Assembly: GCA_903970295.1 (NCBI GenBank)
Contig: CAJCHQ010001069.1
Location: 1 to 16,096 of the forward strand
From: Bryobacterales bacterium
GTDB taxonomy: Bacteria; Cyanobacteriota; Vampirovibrionia; Obscuribacterales; Obscuribacteraceae
DNA: 16,096 bases
Direction of reading: 5' to 3'
Part shown: positions 1 to 6,947 of the stretch, in pieces
How positions within the stretch are numbered: position 1 is the stretch's first letter
Layout of the letters: the number at the start of each line of letters is the position of its first letter
Program-made: the position numbers and the translations under genes
The notes under the pieces: generated by a model
What the model was told of the DNA's origin: nothing
The model's input: only the letters and a program-made list of their open reading frames with translations
The model's database searches: none

Positions 1-105
1 CTCAGCCGCCAACCAGACTTTTCATACCCGCGGAGGGACGCGATAAATCAGAGATGGGCGCAGAATCACGGATTGCGGACATTTTCCCGTCCTGCGAAAA
101 TTTGC

Positions 106-133
106 TTGACATACAATTGTATGGCATGATAGT
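106..133 (+). promoter_or_regulatory. Promoter of ssb with embedded palindrome
   Basis: A perfect -35 box TTGACA lies at 106-111. After a 16-base spacer comes a -10-like GATAGT at 128-133, a 4 of 6 match. The spacer is occupied by a perfect 14-base palindrome, CATACAATTGTATG, at 110-123, which begins inside the -35 box. A repressor binding there would block the polymerase, so this is a plausible operator. The promoter is about 60 bases upstream of the ssb start. Box assignment is by eye; the -10 is the weaker part. Confidence 0.55.
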
Positions 134-193
134 TTTATTGCATCTCCCCAATTGAAAAGTCAAAACACCGGTTTACCCTGGAGGTAAAAAGTT

Positions 194-733
194 ATGAGTC
201 TTGCCAACATATCAATTGTGGGGAATCTTACACGCTTGCCCGAGCAAACCTTCTTCGTCAGTGGCCGAACCAAAACCACGTTGATGGTAGCAGTGAACAG
301 ACCAGATAAAAATAAGCAATCGCAAGGCACGACGGCTGATTTTTATAAGGTCGAAATGTGGGGAAAGTTGGCTGAATCTGCGGCCAAATTCCTGGACAAA
401 GGCAATCAGGTAACTGTTACCGGGCGCCTTGTTCTCGATCACTGGACGGATAAGAATGGTAAAGAGCGGGTAACACCGGTGGTAGAGGCTAATCAATTAG
501 CTTTTCCACCACGCTTGAGAGTGCTTTCTGACGCTGATACGCAGGCAGCTACAATTTCAGGCGAAGTGGACGTGTCAGATCCGCAAGACAATCCACTTGT
601 CGGATCATTCGTCAACGAGGAATTGATTGGCGCGGTTGAAGAAGAAATTGCTCAACCGCCAATTCAGTCCTTCGCTAAAAGCACGGCGACTAGACCAGCT
701 CCGCCCAAACCGCGGCGAGCGCAAAGCGCTTAG
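194..733 (+). CDS. ssb: Single-stranded DNA-binding protein (SSB)
   Basis: This 179-residue protein has an N-terminal OB fold of the bacterial SSB family over residues 1-110. The segments MSLANISIVGNLTRLPE, FYKVEMWGKLAE and the KFLDKGNQVTVTGRL strand are typical of SSB. The family coats single-stranded DNA during replication, recombination and repair. The ATG at 194 follows a good ribosome site (GGAGG, 180-184). Residues 118-179 form a low-complexity, probably disordered tail. That tail ends in Pro/Arg-rich sequence (PKPRRAQSA) instead of the acidic DDDIPF-like tip with which most SSBs recruit partner proteins. The gene is monocistronic, with its own promoter and a strong terminator. It could be the housekeeping SSB of a lineage that lacks the tip, or a specialised paralogue; the palindromic operator slightly favours a regulated paralogue. 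Confidence 0.93.
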   Translation: MSLANISIVGNLTRLPEQTFFVSGRTKTTLMVAVNRPDKNKQSQGTTADFYKVEMWGKLAESAAKFLDKGNQVTVTGRLVLDHWTDKNGKERVTPVVEANQLAFPPRLRVLSDADTQAATISGEVDVSDPQDNPLVGSFVNEELIGAVEEEIAQPPIQSFAKSTATRPAPPKPRRAQSA

Positions 734-815
734 AAATCACCTGGCTACACAGACATACTCTCTGGTTATTCCTCCACACACCACACACACGTAGGCATTG
801 CCGGCAGAGAAGAAA

Positions 816-855
816 GAAGGGAAGGGTTAGGGGATAACCTTTCCCTTCACTTTTT
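816..855 (+). terminator. Rho-independent terminator after ssb
   Basis: Bases 816-829 pair with 835-848 to give a 14-bp stem with one G-U pair and a five-base loop (830-834). Two bases later a run of five T (851-855) follows, then further T-rich sequence. The stem sequence GAAGGGAA pairs exactly with TTCCCTTC at its base. It lies 83 bases past the ssb stop and before the reductase gene, so it should separate the two transcription units. Confidence 0.88.
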
Positions 856-915
856 GCTTTTCTCATCGATCGCCTGCTAATCTGTTGAACGTCTTTTCGA
901 CAGGAGTCTCTGCAG

Positions 916-1899
916 ATGGAATATGTCAATCTAGGAAAAACAGGTCTAAGAGTTTCGCGCTTGTGTCTGGGTTGTATGACTTACGGCGATCCGGATCGAG
1001 GTACTCATCAATGGGCTTTGCGCGAGGATGAAAGCCGCCCTTTCTATAAACGGGCGATCGAACTCGGATTCAATTTCTTTGATACTGCAAACATTTATTC
1101 GAAAGGCGCCAGCGAAGAAATTTTAGGCCGTGCGATCAAAGATTTCGCCAAGCGTGATGAAGTTGTGATTGCCACCAAAGTGTTTCAAGAGATGCGTCCC
1201 GAACCAAACGGACGCGGCTTGTCGCGCAAAGCGATCATGACGGAAATGGATAACAGCCTGAAACGACTCGGCATGGATTATGTCGATCTTTATCAAACAC
1301 ATCGCTGGGATTACGACACACCAATTGAAGAAACACTCGAAGCCCTGCACGACCTGGTTAAGGCTGGTAAAACTCGCTATATCGGTGCCTCTTCGATGCA
1401 TGCCTGGCAATTCGCCAAAGCTTTGTTCACCTCAGATTTGCATGGCTGGACACGATTTGTTTCGATGCAGAATCAATACAATTTGATCTATCGAGAAGAA
1501 GAAAGAGAAATGATGCCGCTTTGTGCCGATCAGGGTGTCGGCGTCTTGCCCTGGTCACCGTTTGCGCGTGGATTTCTGGCCGGCAATCGCACCAAAGATA
1601 GTGGCGAAACGCAGCGCTCGAAAACCGACGGATTTGCCAAGCAACTGTATTACCAGGACGAGGACTTTGCCGTCGTCGATAGGCTGACTGAAGTTTCGAA
1701 GCAAGTGGGTGCGCCGAATTTGCAAGTGGCGTTAGCCTGGATGTTGTCGAAGCCGTTCGTTCATTCGCCGATTATTGGAGCAACCAAATTGAATCAGTTG
1801 GACGAGGCTGTGGCGTCTTTGTCGGTGAAATTATCGCCGGAGCAAATTGCTCAACTCGAGGAGCCGTATAAGCCTCATCCGGTTTTGGGGCACAAATAA
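916..1899 (+). CDS. Aldo/keto reductase family oxidoreductase
   Basis: This 327-residue protein is a full-length aldo/keto reductase, a TIM-barrel enzyme that reduces aldehydes or ketones with NADPH in the cytoplasm. It opens with the family N-terminus YVNLGKTGLRVSRLCLGCMTYG. The catalytic tetrad is visible: Asp56 and Tyr61 in FFDTANIYS, Lys88 in VVIATK, and His129 in YQTHRWD. The cofactor-end motif PIIGATKLNQLDEAV is present near the C-terminus. Sequence style is closest to the YajO/Tas-like branch of general reductases; substrate cannot be read from sequence. The ATG at 916 is preceded by AGGAG at 902-906. A terminator upstream implies its own promoter in 849-900; I see only a weak TGCTAAT-type -10 near 875-881. 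The next gene starts seven bases after its stop and is probably co-transcribed. Confidence 0.93.
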   Translation: MEYVNLGKTGLRVSRLCLGCMTYGDPDRGTHQWALREDESRPFYKRAIELGFNFFDTANIYSKGASEEILGRAIKDFAKRDEVVIATKVFQEMRPEPNGRGLSRKAIMTEMDNSLKRLGMDYVDLYQTHRWDYDTPIEETLEALHDLVKAGKTRYIGASSMHAWQFAKALFTSDLHGWTRFVSMQNQYNLIYREEEREMMPLCADQGVGVLPWSPFARGFLAGNRTKDSGETQRSKTDGFAKQLYYQDEDFAVVDRLTEVSKQVGAPNLQVALAWMLSKPFVHSPIIGATKLNQLDEAVASLSVKLSPEQIAQLEEPYKPHPVLGHK

Positions 1900-1905
1900 A
1901 GAGAT

Positions 1906-2238
1906 ATGCGCATAACCCCGAGCATCAAGCAAATCGCGTCAAAGTGGTATTTCTGGCTTGCCACTGGTGTTGCTGTTTTGGGTAGTTTGCTTCTGTCGGC
2001 TGTAATTTTCGGACTGGCACACGTGGTAAAACTCTCCACCATCCCTGTGTTTTTGGACGGCTTTTGTAGTTTTGTACTTTTTCCAAGCGTCCTCGTTGCG
2101 TTTATTGGTTGGACCCTTGACTCAGTAGTGAGAGCGGTCAGCCCGGGTGCTGCTCGAATATTACAGAGTAAACCCTGGGCAACTGGTGAGGACGCAGCGA
2201 ACGTAATTTGCCGTTGTTGGTTCTCTCTGGCAGACTAG
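1906..2238 (+). CDS. Small two-helix membrane protein, unknown
   Basis: This 110-residue protein matches no family I recognise. Two long hydrophobic stretches at about residues 15-41 and 46-71 should span the membrane, joined by a very short loop, so both ends face the same side. The C-terminal 35 residues are mixed polar with two cysteines (ICRC). The ATG lies seven bases after the reductase stop, which suggests one operon, although the ribosome site (AAAGAGAT) is weak. The C-terminal end is close to the convergent DUF2867 gene, so the 36-base gap leaves little room for a terminator. A functional link to the reductase is only positional. Confidence 0.62.
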   Translation: MRITPSIKQIASKWYFWLATGVAVLGSLLLSAVIFGLAHVVKLSTIPVFLDGFCSFVLFPSVLVAFIGWTLDSVVRAVSPGAARILQSKPWATGEDAANVICRCWFSLAD

Positions 2239-2274
2239 GTTTATGCTGCTCTCGTGTAATTGCCATAGCAGAAG

Positions 2275-2802
2275 TCAATTACTAATCGTCAGTTTTTCAA
2301 GCATAGCTGTAACGACGGCTTTATGAAAAGGACAGACTAGCGAAAAATAAATCCGCCCAAGGGCGTTGTTGAATTTGACGACTGTACTGACTGTCACGGA
2401 CCGGGTATTTTCTTCCGAAACACAAAATATCGAAACGCGAAAATCCAAATGGTGGTCGTTCTCACCGAATACAATCTCGTTGGTGGTGACTTGGTAAATG
2501 CGGAAAATTCCAATTTTGTCGCCGACCTTAAGCGGTGGTGAGTCGGGCTGCAATGCACGTTTATTTTTATCTGTACTAGTTTTGAGACCGGCTAATTCAA
2601 CAGTTTTGTCTCGAAAATTCATCATTGAAGAGACCCACTTGGGGGTTGAGCGGAGAAGGTCTTTAAATAACGAATCTGAAGTGCAAGCAGTTCTGTTTTT
2701 TAAGTCGATCGCGAAGGCGTCAGAATAGTCGATTGGTCGCAGTGATTGCCAAAGAAGTGAGTGAGTTGGAATTTGCACTTCTCGGACTTGGTATTTTTTC
2801 AT
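2275..2802 (-). CDS. DUF2867 family protein
   Basis: The protein (175 residues from the ATG at 2802) resembles the DUF2867 family, whose function is not established. Family-like features in order are an N-terminal VREVQIP strand, a YSDAFAIDL segment, PKWVSSMMNFRDKTVELAGLK in the middle, then VGDKIGIFRIYQ, and an EIVFGENDHHLDFRVSIF core followed by STVVKFNNALGRIYF and a C-terminal PFHKAVVTAMLEKL. Length fits the family. No signal peptide or membrane segment is seen, so it is likely cytoplasmic. The frame extends upstream to a TTG at 2841 and another ATG at 2808. The family N-terminus fits the 2802 start best, but none of the candidate starts has a clear ribosome site. It is convergent with the membrane-protein gene and stands alone. 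Confidence 0.7.
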   Translation of the reverse strand: MKKYQVREVQIPTHSLLWQSLRPIDYSDAFAIDLKNRTACTSDSLFKDLLRSTPKWVSSMMNFRDKTVELAGLKTSTDKNKRALQPDSPPLKVGDKIGIFRIYQVTTNEIVFGENDHHLDFRVSIFCVSEENTRSVTVSTVVKFNNALGRIYFSLVCPFHKAVVTAMLEKLTISN

Positions 2803-3150
2803 TGGCATCAGATCATTTTTGCTCGAATATATTTGAATCAAAGAATTTCTTGTCGTGAAAAATTTCTTGCAGAGCTATTAAGCCCGTTGCTGCCCCAACC
2901 TCAGCAAAACGATGCCGTGATGATCGAATCTGTTCGGACTACTTTCGCTGGGATTGTCGATGGGCATGCTTGTATTGTACATGTCTGCTGCCAAGCCGCG
3001 ATCGTTACTTCTGCTTGTGTTCAGCAGAACTTCCGAAAAATGAGCCGGCTGCTCGAATTACCTGACACGACTAGCGAACTGCGCAGAAAGCACAACAAAG
3101 CGAATCTAATAGGAAAATGACTGGGTTTGTTCTGACGTTGCTGCTAGGAT
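2803..3150. other. Non-coding stretch, no supported gene
   Basis: Open frames exist here on the plus strand, including one that runs antisense through the start of the DUF2867 gene. Its predicted product has no recognisable domain, no ribosome site and an unconvincing composition. I see no tRNA, repeat or transposon end. Just before the right edge, TGCTAGGAT at 3142-3150 could serve as an extended -10 for the Sel1-repeat gene. Confidence 0.4.
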
Positions 3151-3180
3151 CTTGTCGGGGCGTTCACGAGCACCGGCAAG
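3151..3180 (+). promoter_or_regulatory. Hairpin abutting the Sel1 gene ribosome site
   Basis: Bases 3151-3161 (CTTGTCGGGGC) can pair with 3170-3180 (GCACCGGCAAG) around an eight-base loop, with one mismatch and one G-U pair. The 3' arm runs into AAGGAG at 3178-3183, the first of two Shine-Dalgarno-like elements before the ATG at 3196; the second is GGGAG at 3186-3190. No T-run follows, so it is not a terminator. It may tune translation or mRNA stability. Confidence 0.4.
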
Positions 3181-3195
3181 GAGAAGGGAGTCCAC

Positions 3196-4275
3196 ATGCT
3201 AAATCATCGTCGCGTAGCGGTTGCACTTCTAACATTTTCCAGTCTCGCTTTCTTTGCTCCTGCTATTAATGCGCAGGGAAACTTCGGTATTCCGCCTGGT
3301 GGCAGCCCGAATTATCCCCCGCAGCAGATGCCACGTGGTTACGGGCAGTCTGTGAACAATGGGCCGCAAAATGGTGAATTAGGTGGCGACATCGACCAAG
3401 ATGTTAGAAATCGGTATTTAGAAGAGCAGAAAAAACGTGAATCAACCGGTGCGCTAAATCCGGTCATGAGCGATATTTATGCACGATCATCGCCGGAAAT
3501 GCGCGCGCGATTGATTCAGATGTATCAGCAGCAACATGCACCGCCCCTGGCACCAGGACATGAACCCAAAACCCCTGAAGAAATGTTCAAAGCGGCTGTC
3601 TTCATCGAGAAAGAGCGCCAGGTTTCGCAATATCCGCATGCGATAGAGCTTTTCCAAAAGGCCGCTGATGCCGACTATGGTCCAGCAATGTGTTTGCTGG
3701 CTGACCGTTATGAGTTCGGTGTGCAGGGTGTTTTACACGCCGATGAAAATAAAGGTTTTTATTGGTGGAATAAGGCGGCCGCAAAGGGAGAGAGATTGGC
3801 ACTGTTCGCGATGGGACAGTATTACTTGAACGGCGACCACGTTCCTAAGAATGAAGCCAAAGCGTTTCAATATTTTATGGAGTCGGCACAGAAAGGATTC
3901 AACTCCGCCAAATTGGTGGTGGGTGAAGCCTATGTTTGTGGCGAGGGCGTCTCTGAAAACCGGACCGAAGGGCTCAAATGGCTAAATGAGGCCAACAACG
4001 GTGGCAGTCCGGAAGCTGGTGGTTGGCTTTTCATACTGCGACTGAAGAACTGTCCCAGTCATTTTGCAAATCGTCAGGCATTTTTGAACTATGGCTACAA
4101 AGCTGATGCGACCTGGAAAGCTAATCTTGCTGCGGGCGGCAATGCCACCAACGCCATGATTAAAGCCGGACGAACGCCAGCGGGATCATCAGAACATCAG
4201 CAGTCCGTCAATCAATGGTTGAATAATTCGGCGACAGAGAGAACTACTCGGCATCAATTGGACACACAATACTAG
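3196..4275 (+). CDS. Exported Sel1-repeat protein
   Basis: This 359-residue protein begins with a classical signal peptide: basic NHRR, a hydrophobic core, and a probable cleavage after Ala26 in PAINA-QG. A Pro/Gly/Gln-rich linker follows (about residues 30-65), then a polar helical region. Sel1-like repeats occupy about residues 149-280, with units such as AIELFQKAADADYGPAM, GFYWWNKAAAKGERLAL and AFQYFMESAQKGFNSAK. Sel1 repeats form alpha solenoids that act as protein-binding scaffolds. No catalytic domain is seen, so a periplasmic or outer-surface adaptor role is the reasonable inference. The start is supported by GGGAG at 3186-3190. The C-terminal 80 residues are low in recognisable features. 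A possible small membrane ORF follows 33 bases later. Confidence 0.85.
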   Translation: MLNHRRVAVALLTFSSLAFFAPAINAQGNFGIPPGGSPNYPPQQMPRGYGQSVNNGPQNGELGGDIDQDVRNRYLEEQKKRESTGALNPVMSDIYARSSPEMRARLIQMYQQQHAPPLAPGHEPKTPEEMFKAAVFIEKERQVSQYPHAIELFQKAADADYGPAMCLLADRYEFGVQGVLHADENKGFYWWNKAAAKGERLALFAMGQYYLNGDHVPKNEAKAFQYFMESAQKGFNSAKLVVGEAYVCGEGVSENRTEGLKWLNEANNGGSPEAGGWLFILRLKNCPSHFANRQAFLNYGYKADATWKANLAAGGNATNAMIKAGRTPAGSSEHQQSVNQWLNNSATERTTRHQLDTQY

Positions 4276-4308
4276 GGATAGGGACGTCTGAGAATATCTG
4301 AAAAGAGA

Positions 4309-4539
4309 GTGATCGCAAACTTTTCGCAGATGGACCAGGTATGCGCAAAATTAGCGGCGCTGATACCAGCGGTGTTGGGAATGATTTTTCTCGTGTCCGG
4401 CGCTAAAAATCTCGCCATGCAACAAAGACTAAAAGGACTCAAGCCCGGTAAAGAGAAATGGGAAGCGGAATTCGGAGGAAGAGCACGAAACCTCTCTAAT
4501 GCACGCTTTTGGAACGTGAGCAAAGTTTTTGTGTCATGA
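4309..4539 (+). CDS. Possible small membrane protein, doubtful
   Basis: The 76-codon frame starts with GTG at 4309 (first ATG at 4330). It encodes one hydrophobic segment, about residues 14-35 (AALIPAVLGMIFLVSGAKNL), followed by a basic polar tail. Neither start has a convincing ribosome site. A minus-strand frame of similar length (4272-4523) covers the same bases but has poorer composition and no domain. The plus frame sits downstream of the Sel1-repeat gene in the same direction, which slightly favours it. It may equally be chance. Confidence 0.28.
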   Translation: MIANFSQMDQVCAKLAALIPAVLGMIFLVSGAKNLAMQQRLKGLKPGKEKWEAEFGGRARNLSNARFWNVSKVFVS

Positions 4540-4571
4540 GTGTCTTGACGCTGTCCTCTTCAGGAGGCTCT

Positions 4572-4679
4572 ATGATCAATGAATTGCTTGGAGCGGACCG
4601 TGCCGGGCTTGGTCAATGCATCATAACCCAAGACCAAGATGGCGAATGGAGAAAAAATGGAAGTGAAATTCGAAGTTGA
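4572..4679 (+). CDS. Small ORF, 35 aa, strong ribosome site
   Basis: The ATG at 4572 is preceded by a full AGGAGG at 4562-4567, one of the best ribosome sites in the window. The frame encodes MINELLGADRAGLGQCI and ends at 4679, overlapping the next small ORF in the +1 frame. The overlap lies around a run of six A (4652-4657). Losing one A would join the two frames into a single 68-residue protein. I recognise no family. It may be the 5' part of a frameshifted or sequencing-affected gene, or a short leader. Confidence 0.35.
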   Translation: MINELLGADRAGLGQCIITQDQDGEWRKNGSEIRS

Positions 4680-4779
4680 CAGCAAGGGCGCGCTCAGTGT
4701 CACGTTTTTCGATCAGCCTACAGGAAATGAACTTCCCGTCAAAACTAGTTATCCAGGTCAATTTGGAGTTGGTTGGTGA
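4657..4779 (+). CDS. Small ORF, 40 aa, unknown
   Basis: The ATG at 4657 has GGAG at 4648-4651 at good spacing. The product begins MEVKFEVDSKGALSVTFFD and ends with QFGVGW. Alternating hydrophobic residues suggest beta strands, and the composition looks like real coding sequence. It overlaps the end of the 4572 ORF in a different frame. No family is recognised. Two readings are possible: an independent small protein, or the C-terminal part of a gene that begins at 4572. An upstream in-frame ATG at 4639 lacks a ribosome site. Confidence 0.38.
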   Translation: MEVKFEVDSKGALSVTFFDQPTGNELPVKTSYPGQFGVGW

Positions 4780-4808
4780 GTTAGAAAGTATCCTACGACC
4801 ACAAGTCA

Positions 4809-4840
4809 TGTCACAACATTGTCACAGAAATCGGCATAAT
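4809..4840 (+). promoter_or_regulatory. Pho-box-like direct repeat with -10 element
   Basis: TGTCACA occurs twice, at 4809-4815 and 4820-4826, exactly 11 bases apart, which is the spacing of PhoB-type binding units. The known enterobacterial unit is CTGTCAT followed by four AT-rich bases. Nine bases after the second unit lies CATAAT (4835-4840), a 5 of 6 match to the -10 consensus, at about the place expected for a PhoB-activated promoter. It would drive the gene at 4980. The link to phosphate control is inference from motif form only. Confidence 0.38.
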
Positions 4841-4883
4841 TGAGTAATCCGATTGAATATGCCGATTTCTCGGCGTCATTTTT
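4826..4883 (+). promoter_or_regulatory. 13-bp perfect inverted repeat, then T-run
   Basis: AGAAATCGGCATA (4826-4838) is the exact reverse complement of TATGCCGATTTCT (4858-4870), separated by 19 bases. Five T at 4879-4883 follow eight bases after the second arm. As RNA it would form a long-stem, large-loop hairpin, perhaps a loose terminator for the small ORFs upstream. As DNA it could be a two-site operator for the gene at 4980. It overlaps the last base of the Pho-box-like repeat. Confidence 0.55.
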
Positions 4884-4979
4884 CCCTTACTAGATTCCGA
4901 ATCAGGCAGGGCGCTCACTCGATGCGCGCACTATCCAAAAGGTCTTGAATCCAGCTAACTGCAGGTCACCGAAAGCGAT

Positions 4980-6836
4980 ATGAGTGATCGACAACCGGAA
5001 GTAGCATCGCCAGCCAGTGCTCCATCGACTCCTGTCGACGCGTCAAAATACCAGGCAGGTCATTCTCCGATCACCGCTGCAGAGAAAGCACAAGCGACTC
5101 AAGAACTTGTTGCCCAGAAAACTCTGCCATCGATAGCTCTCACCACCACCGAATCTGCCACAGCCGCGGAGCGCACTATCGCCGATCCTAAAAGTAGTGA
5201 CCACGACAGGCTTATCGCCGCTAATGAGATGTCGGCCCTCGGAATCAATCAATTCAAAGATTCAACCGGTCAACAATTTGATATTGCCACCAGCGCAAAG
5301 GATGGCGCCACTCAGGTGGAAGTGAAAAGCACATTGGCGAATGGTGAGCAAAAAGTTGTTGCAAGCGGGCAGTTGACCGATAGCGAATTAGCCGCAAGCC
5401 CTGCCGATTCGACCAGCTCACAGCAGCAGCGCCTTTTAGCCGATATGTCCGCGCACGGTGAGGATCCGGGAAAACCAACAGAGGCTGACAGACTGTCGAT
5501 GCTGCAGACAATGGCACAGACTGCTCATTCACTTGATGCACAGGCGGTCGATAAACAAGTGACGGCCGATCGATTGTCTGCACAAGATCGCACCACGCAT
5601 CTAGCCAGCATCGATGCTTCAAATGCCGGCTACGATGCCAACGATAAATTGAATGATGATTTGAAAACTGCAGGTTTGCCAGCGGTTGATTCCGAGGACC
5701 CGAAGCAGATGCAAGCGGCTACAGAGGCGATTAAGAATGCGACGAATCTTTCGCCAGAGGCTCGCAGCAAGCTTGAAGGGGATTTACAAAACGCGGCAAG
5801 ACTCTCCGAGGCGGCTGCTCGATCAGATCAACAAGATGCTGCTGGCGCTCGCGATCAACGAACAGCACAACTTGCAGCCGACCACACAGGGGATCCGGTC
5901 TTAACGCAGGATCAACGCCTGGCAGAAACTCAATTCCGGACAGACTTGCAAACCATAGATCGCTTGCCGGAACAGCAGAGGAATGGCGTTTACGATGCAC
6001 TTGGAAGAATAGCAAACGATCAAGGCGAAAATCCAAATCATTTGAGCGCCGAACAGAGAAAGCAGATTATCGAAGACTTGGCCCATCAAATTGCCAACCC
6101 TGATTCCATTAATCAGGGAACTAAGCTGACCTGCTCGGCTGGTGCGAATGAATATCTGCTTGCCAAAGACTCTCCCGATAAATATGCCTCGACCGTCGCC
6201 GATTTAGCGACGAAGGGAGAATCGACGTTGAGCGACGGCGTGAAAATGCGCATCGACTCAACGGAAATTTCAGTTCCTCAAGCGGATGGCTCCTACGCGC
6301 CGGCCGACGATGCTAGCCCCGCCAGAAGCCTGGCGAGCAAGCTATTCCAGACAGCTGACATGGGAGCTGCTCTCCAGTACAGAGCGATGCGCGAAGGCAC
6401 CGCACCGAGCCTGTATGTTGACAGCACGCCAGGTTCGCCTTCTGAGCTGAGGGGTTTGGACACGGGTGAACACGAAGTAAGCCCCGATGGATCATTGGCG
6501 CGATTGCAAATAACTCCACAAGATGACGCGAAAGTTTTGTCCGGTCTCACAGGGCATCAATATGAATCAGTTGATTTATCTACGCAATCTCCGCAACAAG
6601 TTCAACAGAGTCTCGTAGACCTGGCTCAGCACAACGGTCTACCGGTCAAGGTGATTGGTCACGATGGCGTGACTGATCACGCAATGGTTATCACAGGACT
6701 TGATGGCAAAACACCATCCAACGTTTACATATTCGATCCACAACACCAATATCCATCAGGTACGCCGATTCCTCTCGATAAGTTTTTAGGCTCTAGCGAC
6801 CCATTCCAGCCCACATCTCTGACGGTTCGGAGATAA
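4980..6836 (+). CDS. Large Ala/Gln-rich protein, papain-like C-terminus
   Basis: This 618-residue protein has no signal peptide or membrane segment. Residues 1-60 are low-complexity (Ala, Ser, Pro, Thr). Residues 60-370 are mostly polar and helical, with many Gln, Asp and Ala. From about residue 375 a more ordered domain begins: INQGTKLTCSAGANEYLLA with Cys385, then a helix ending in ATKGESTLSDG. Near the end come DHAMVITGLDG with His567 and VYIFDPQ with Asp586. The order Cys, His, Asp, with a helix after the Cys and a strand after the His, is that of papain-like or C39-like cysteine proteases and related transglutaminase or toxin folds. The activity is inferred, not shown. The long disordered N-terminus suggests a secreted effector or processed precursor. 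No ribosome site is clear before the ATG at 4980. Confidence 0.8.
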   Translation: MSDRQPEVASPASAPSTPVDASKYQAGHSPITAAEKAQATQELVAQKTLPSIALTTTESATAAERTIADPKSSDHDRLIAANEMSALGINQFKDSTGQQFDIATSAKDGATQVEVKSTLANGEQKVVASGQLTDSELAASPADSTSSQQQRLLADMSAHGEDPGKPTEADRLSMLQTMAQTAHSLDAQAVDKQVTADRLSAQDRTTHLASIDASNAGYDANDKLNDDLKTAGLPAVDSEDPKQMQAATEAIKNATNLSPEARSKLEGDLQNAARLSEAAARSDQQDAAGARDQRTAQLAADHTGDPVLTQDQRLAETQFRTDLQTIDRLPEQQRNGVYDALGRIANDQGENPNHLSAEQRKQIIEDLAHQIANPDSINQGTKLTCSAGANEYLLAKDSPDKYASTVADLATKGESTLSDGVKMRIDSTEISVPQADGSYAPADDASPARSLASKLFQTADMGAALQYRAMREGTAPSLYVDSTPGSPSELRGLDTGEHEVSPDGSLARLQITPQDDAKVLSGLTGHQYESVDLSTQSPQQVQQSLVDLAQHNGLPVKVIGHDGVTDHAMVITGLDGKTPSNVYIFDPQHQYPSGTPIPLDKFLGSSDPFQPTSLTVRR

Positions 6837-6947
6837 TTTCGCGATTTCAGACCGAGCGCTCAGCCGCCGGTCAGTCGATTCAAACGTCCGATCCCGTTCA
6901 ATGATTCAGTTCGGATTAGCTGCCTCCGAAGTTCGTAGTCTGCGATC

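Noticed and set aside
3..155. Open frame running in from the left edge on the plus strand, ending at a TGA at 153-155
   Set aside because: Fifty codons with no start visible and no domain; it overlaps the ssb promoter. It could be the tail of an upstream gene, but nothing supports this beyond the open frame.
774..790. CA-rich simple sequence after ssb
   Set aside because: Too short and interrupted to be a meaningful repeat.
2761..3120. 119-codon plus-strand frame
   Set aside because: Runs antisense over the start of the DUF2867 gene, has no ribosome site or domain, and its composition is unlike a protein.
4272..4523. 83-codon minus-strand frame
   Set aside because: Overlaps the plus-strand small ORF; composition is poor and no start signal is seen. 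The plus frame, with a clear hydrophobic helix, is slightly better.
6098..6118. Perfect 8-bp hairpin CCCTGATT / AATCAGGG with a five-base loop
   Set aside because: Lies inside the coding sequence just before the catalytic Cys codon, with no T-run; most likely chance.
6850..6872. GACCG / CGGTC inverted repeat after the papain-like gene
   Set aside because: Only five base pairs with a 13-base loop and no T-run; not a credible terminator.
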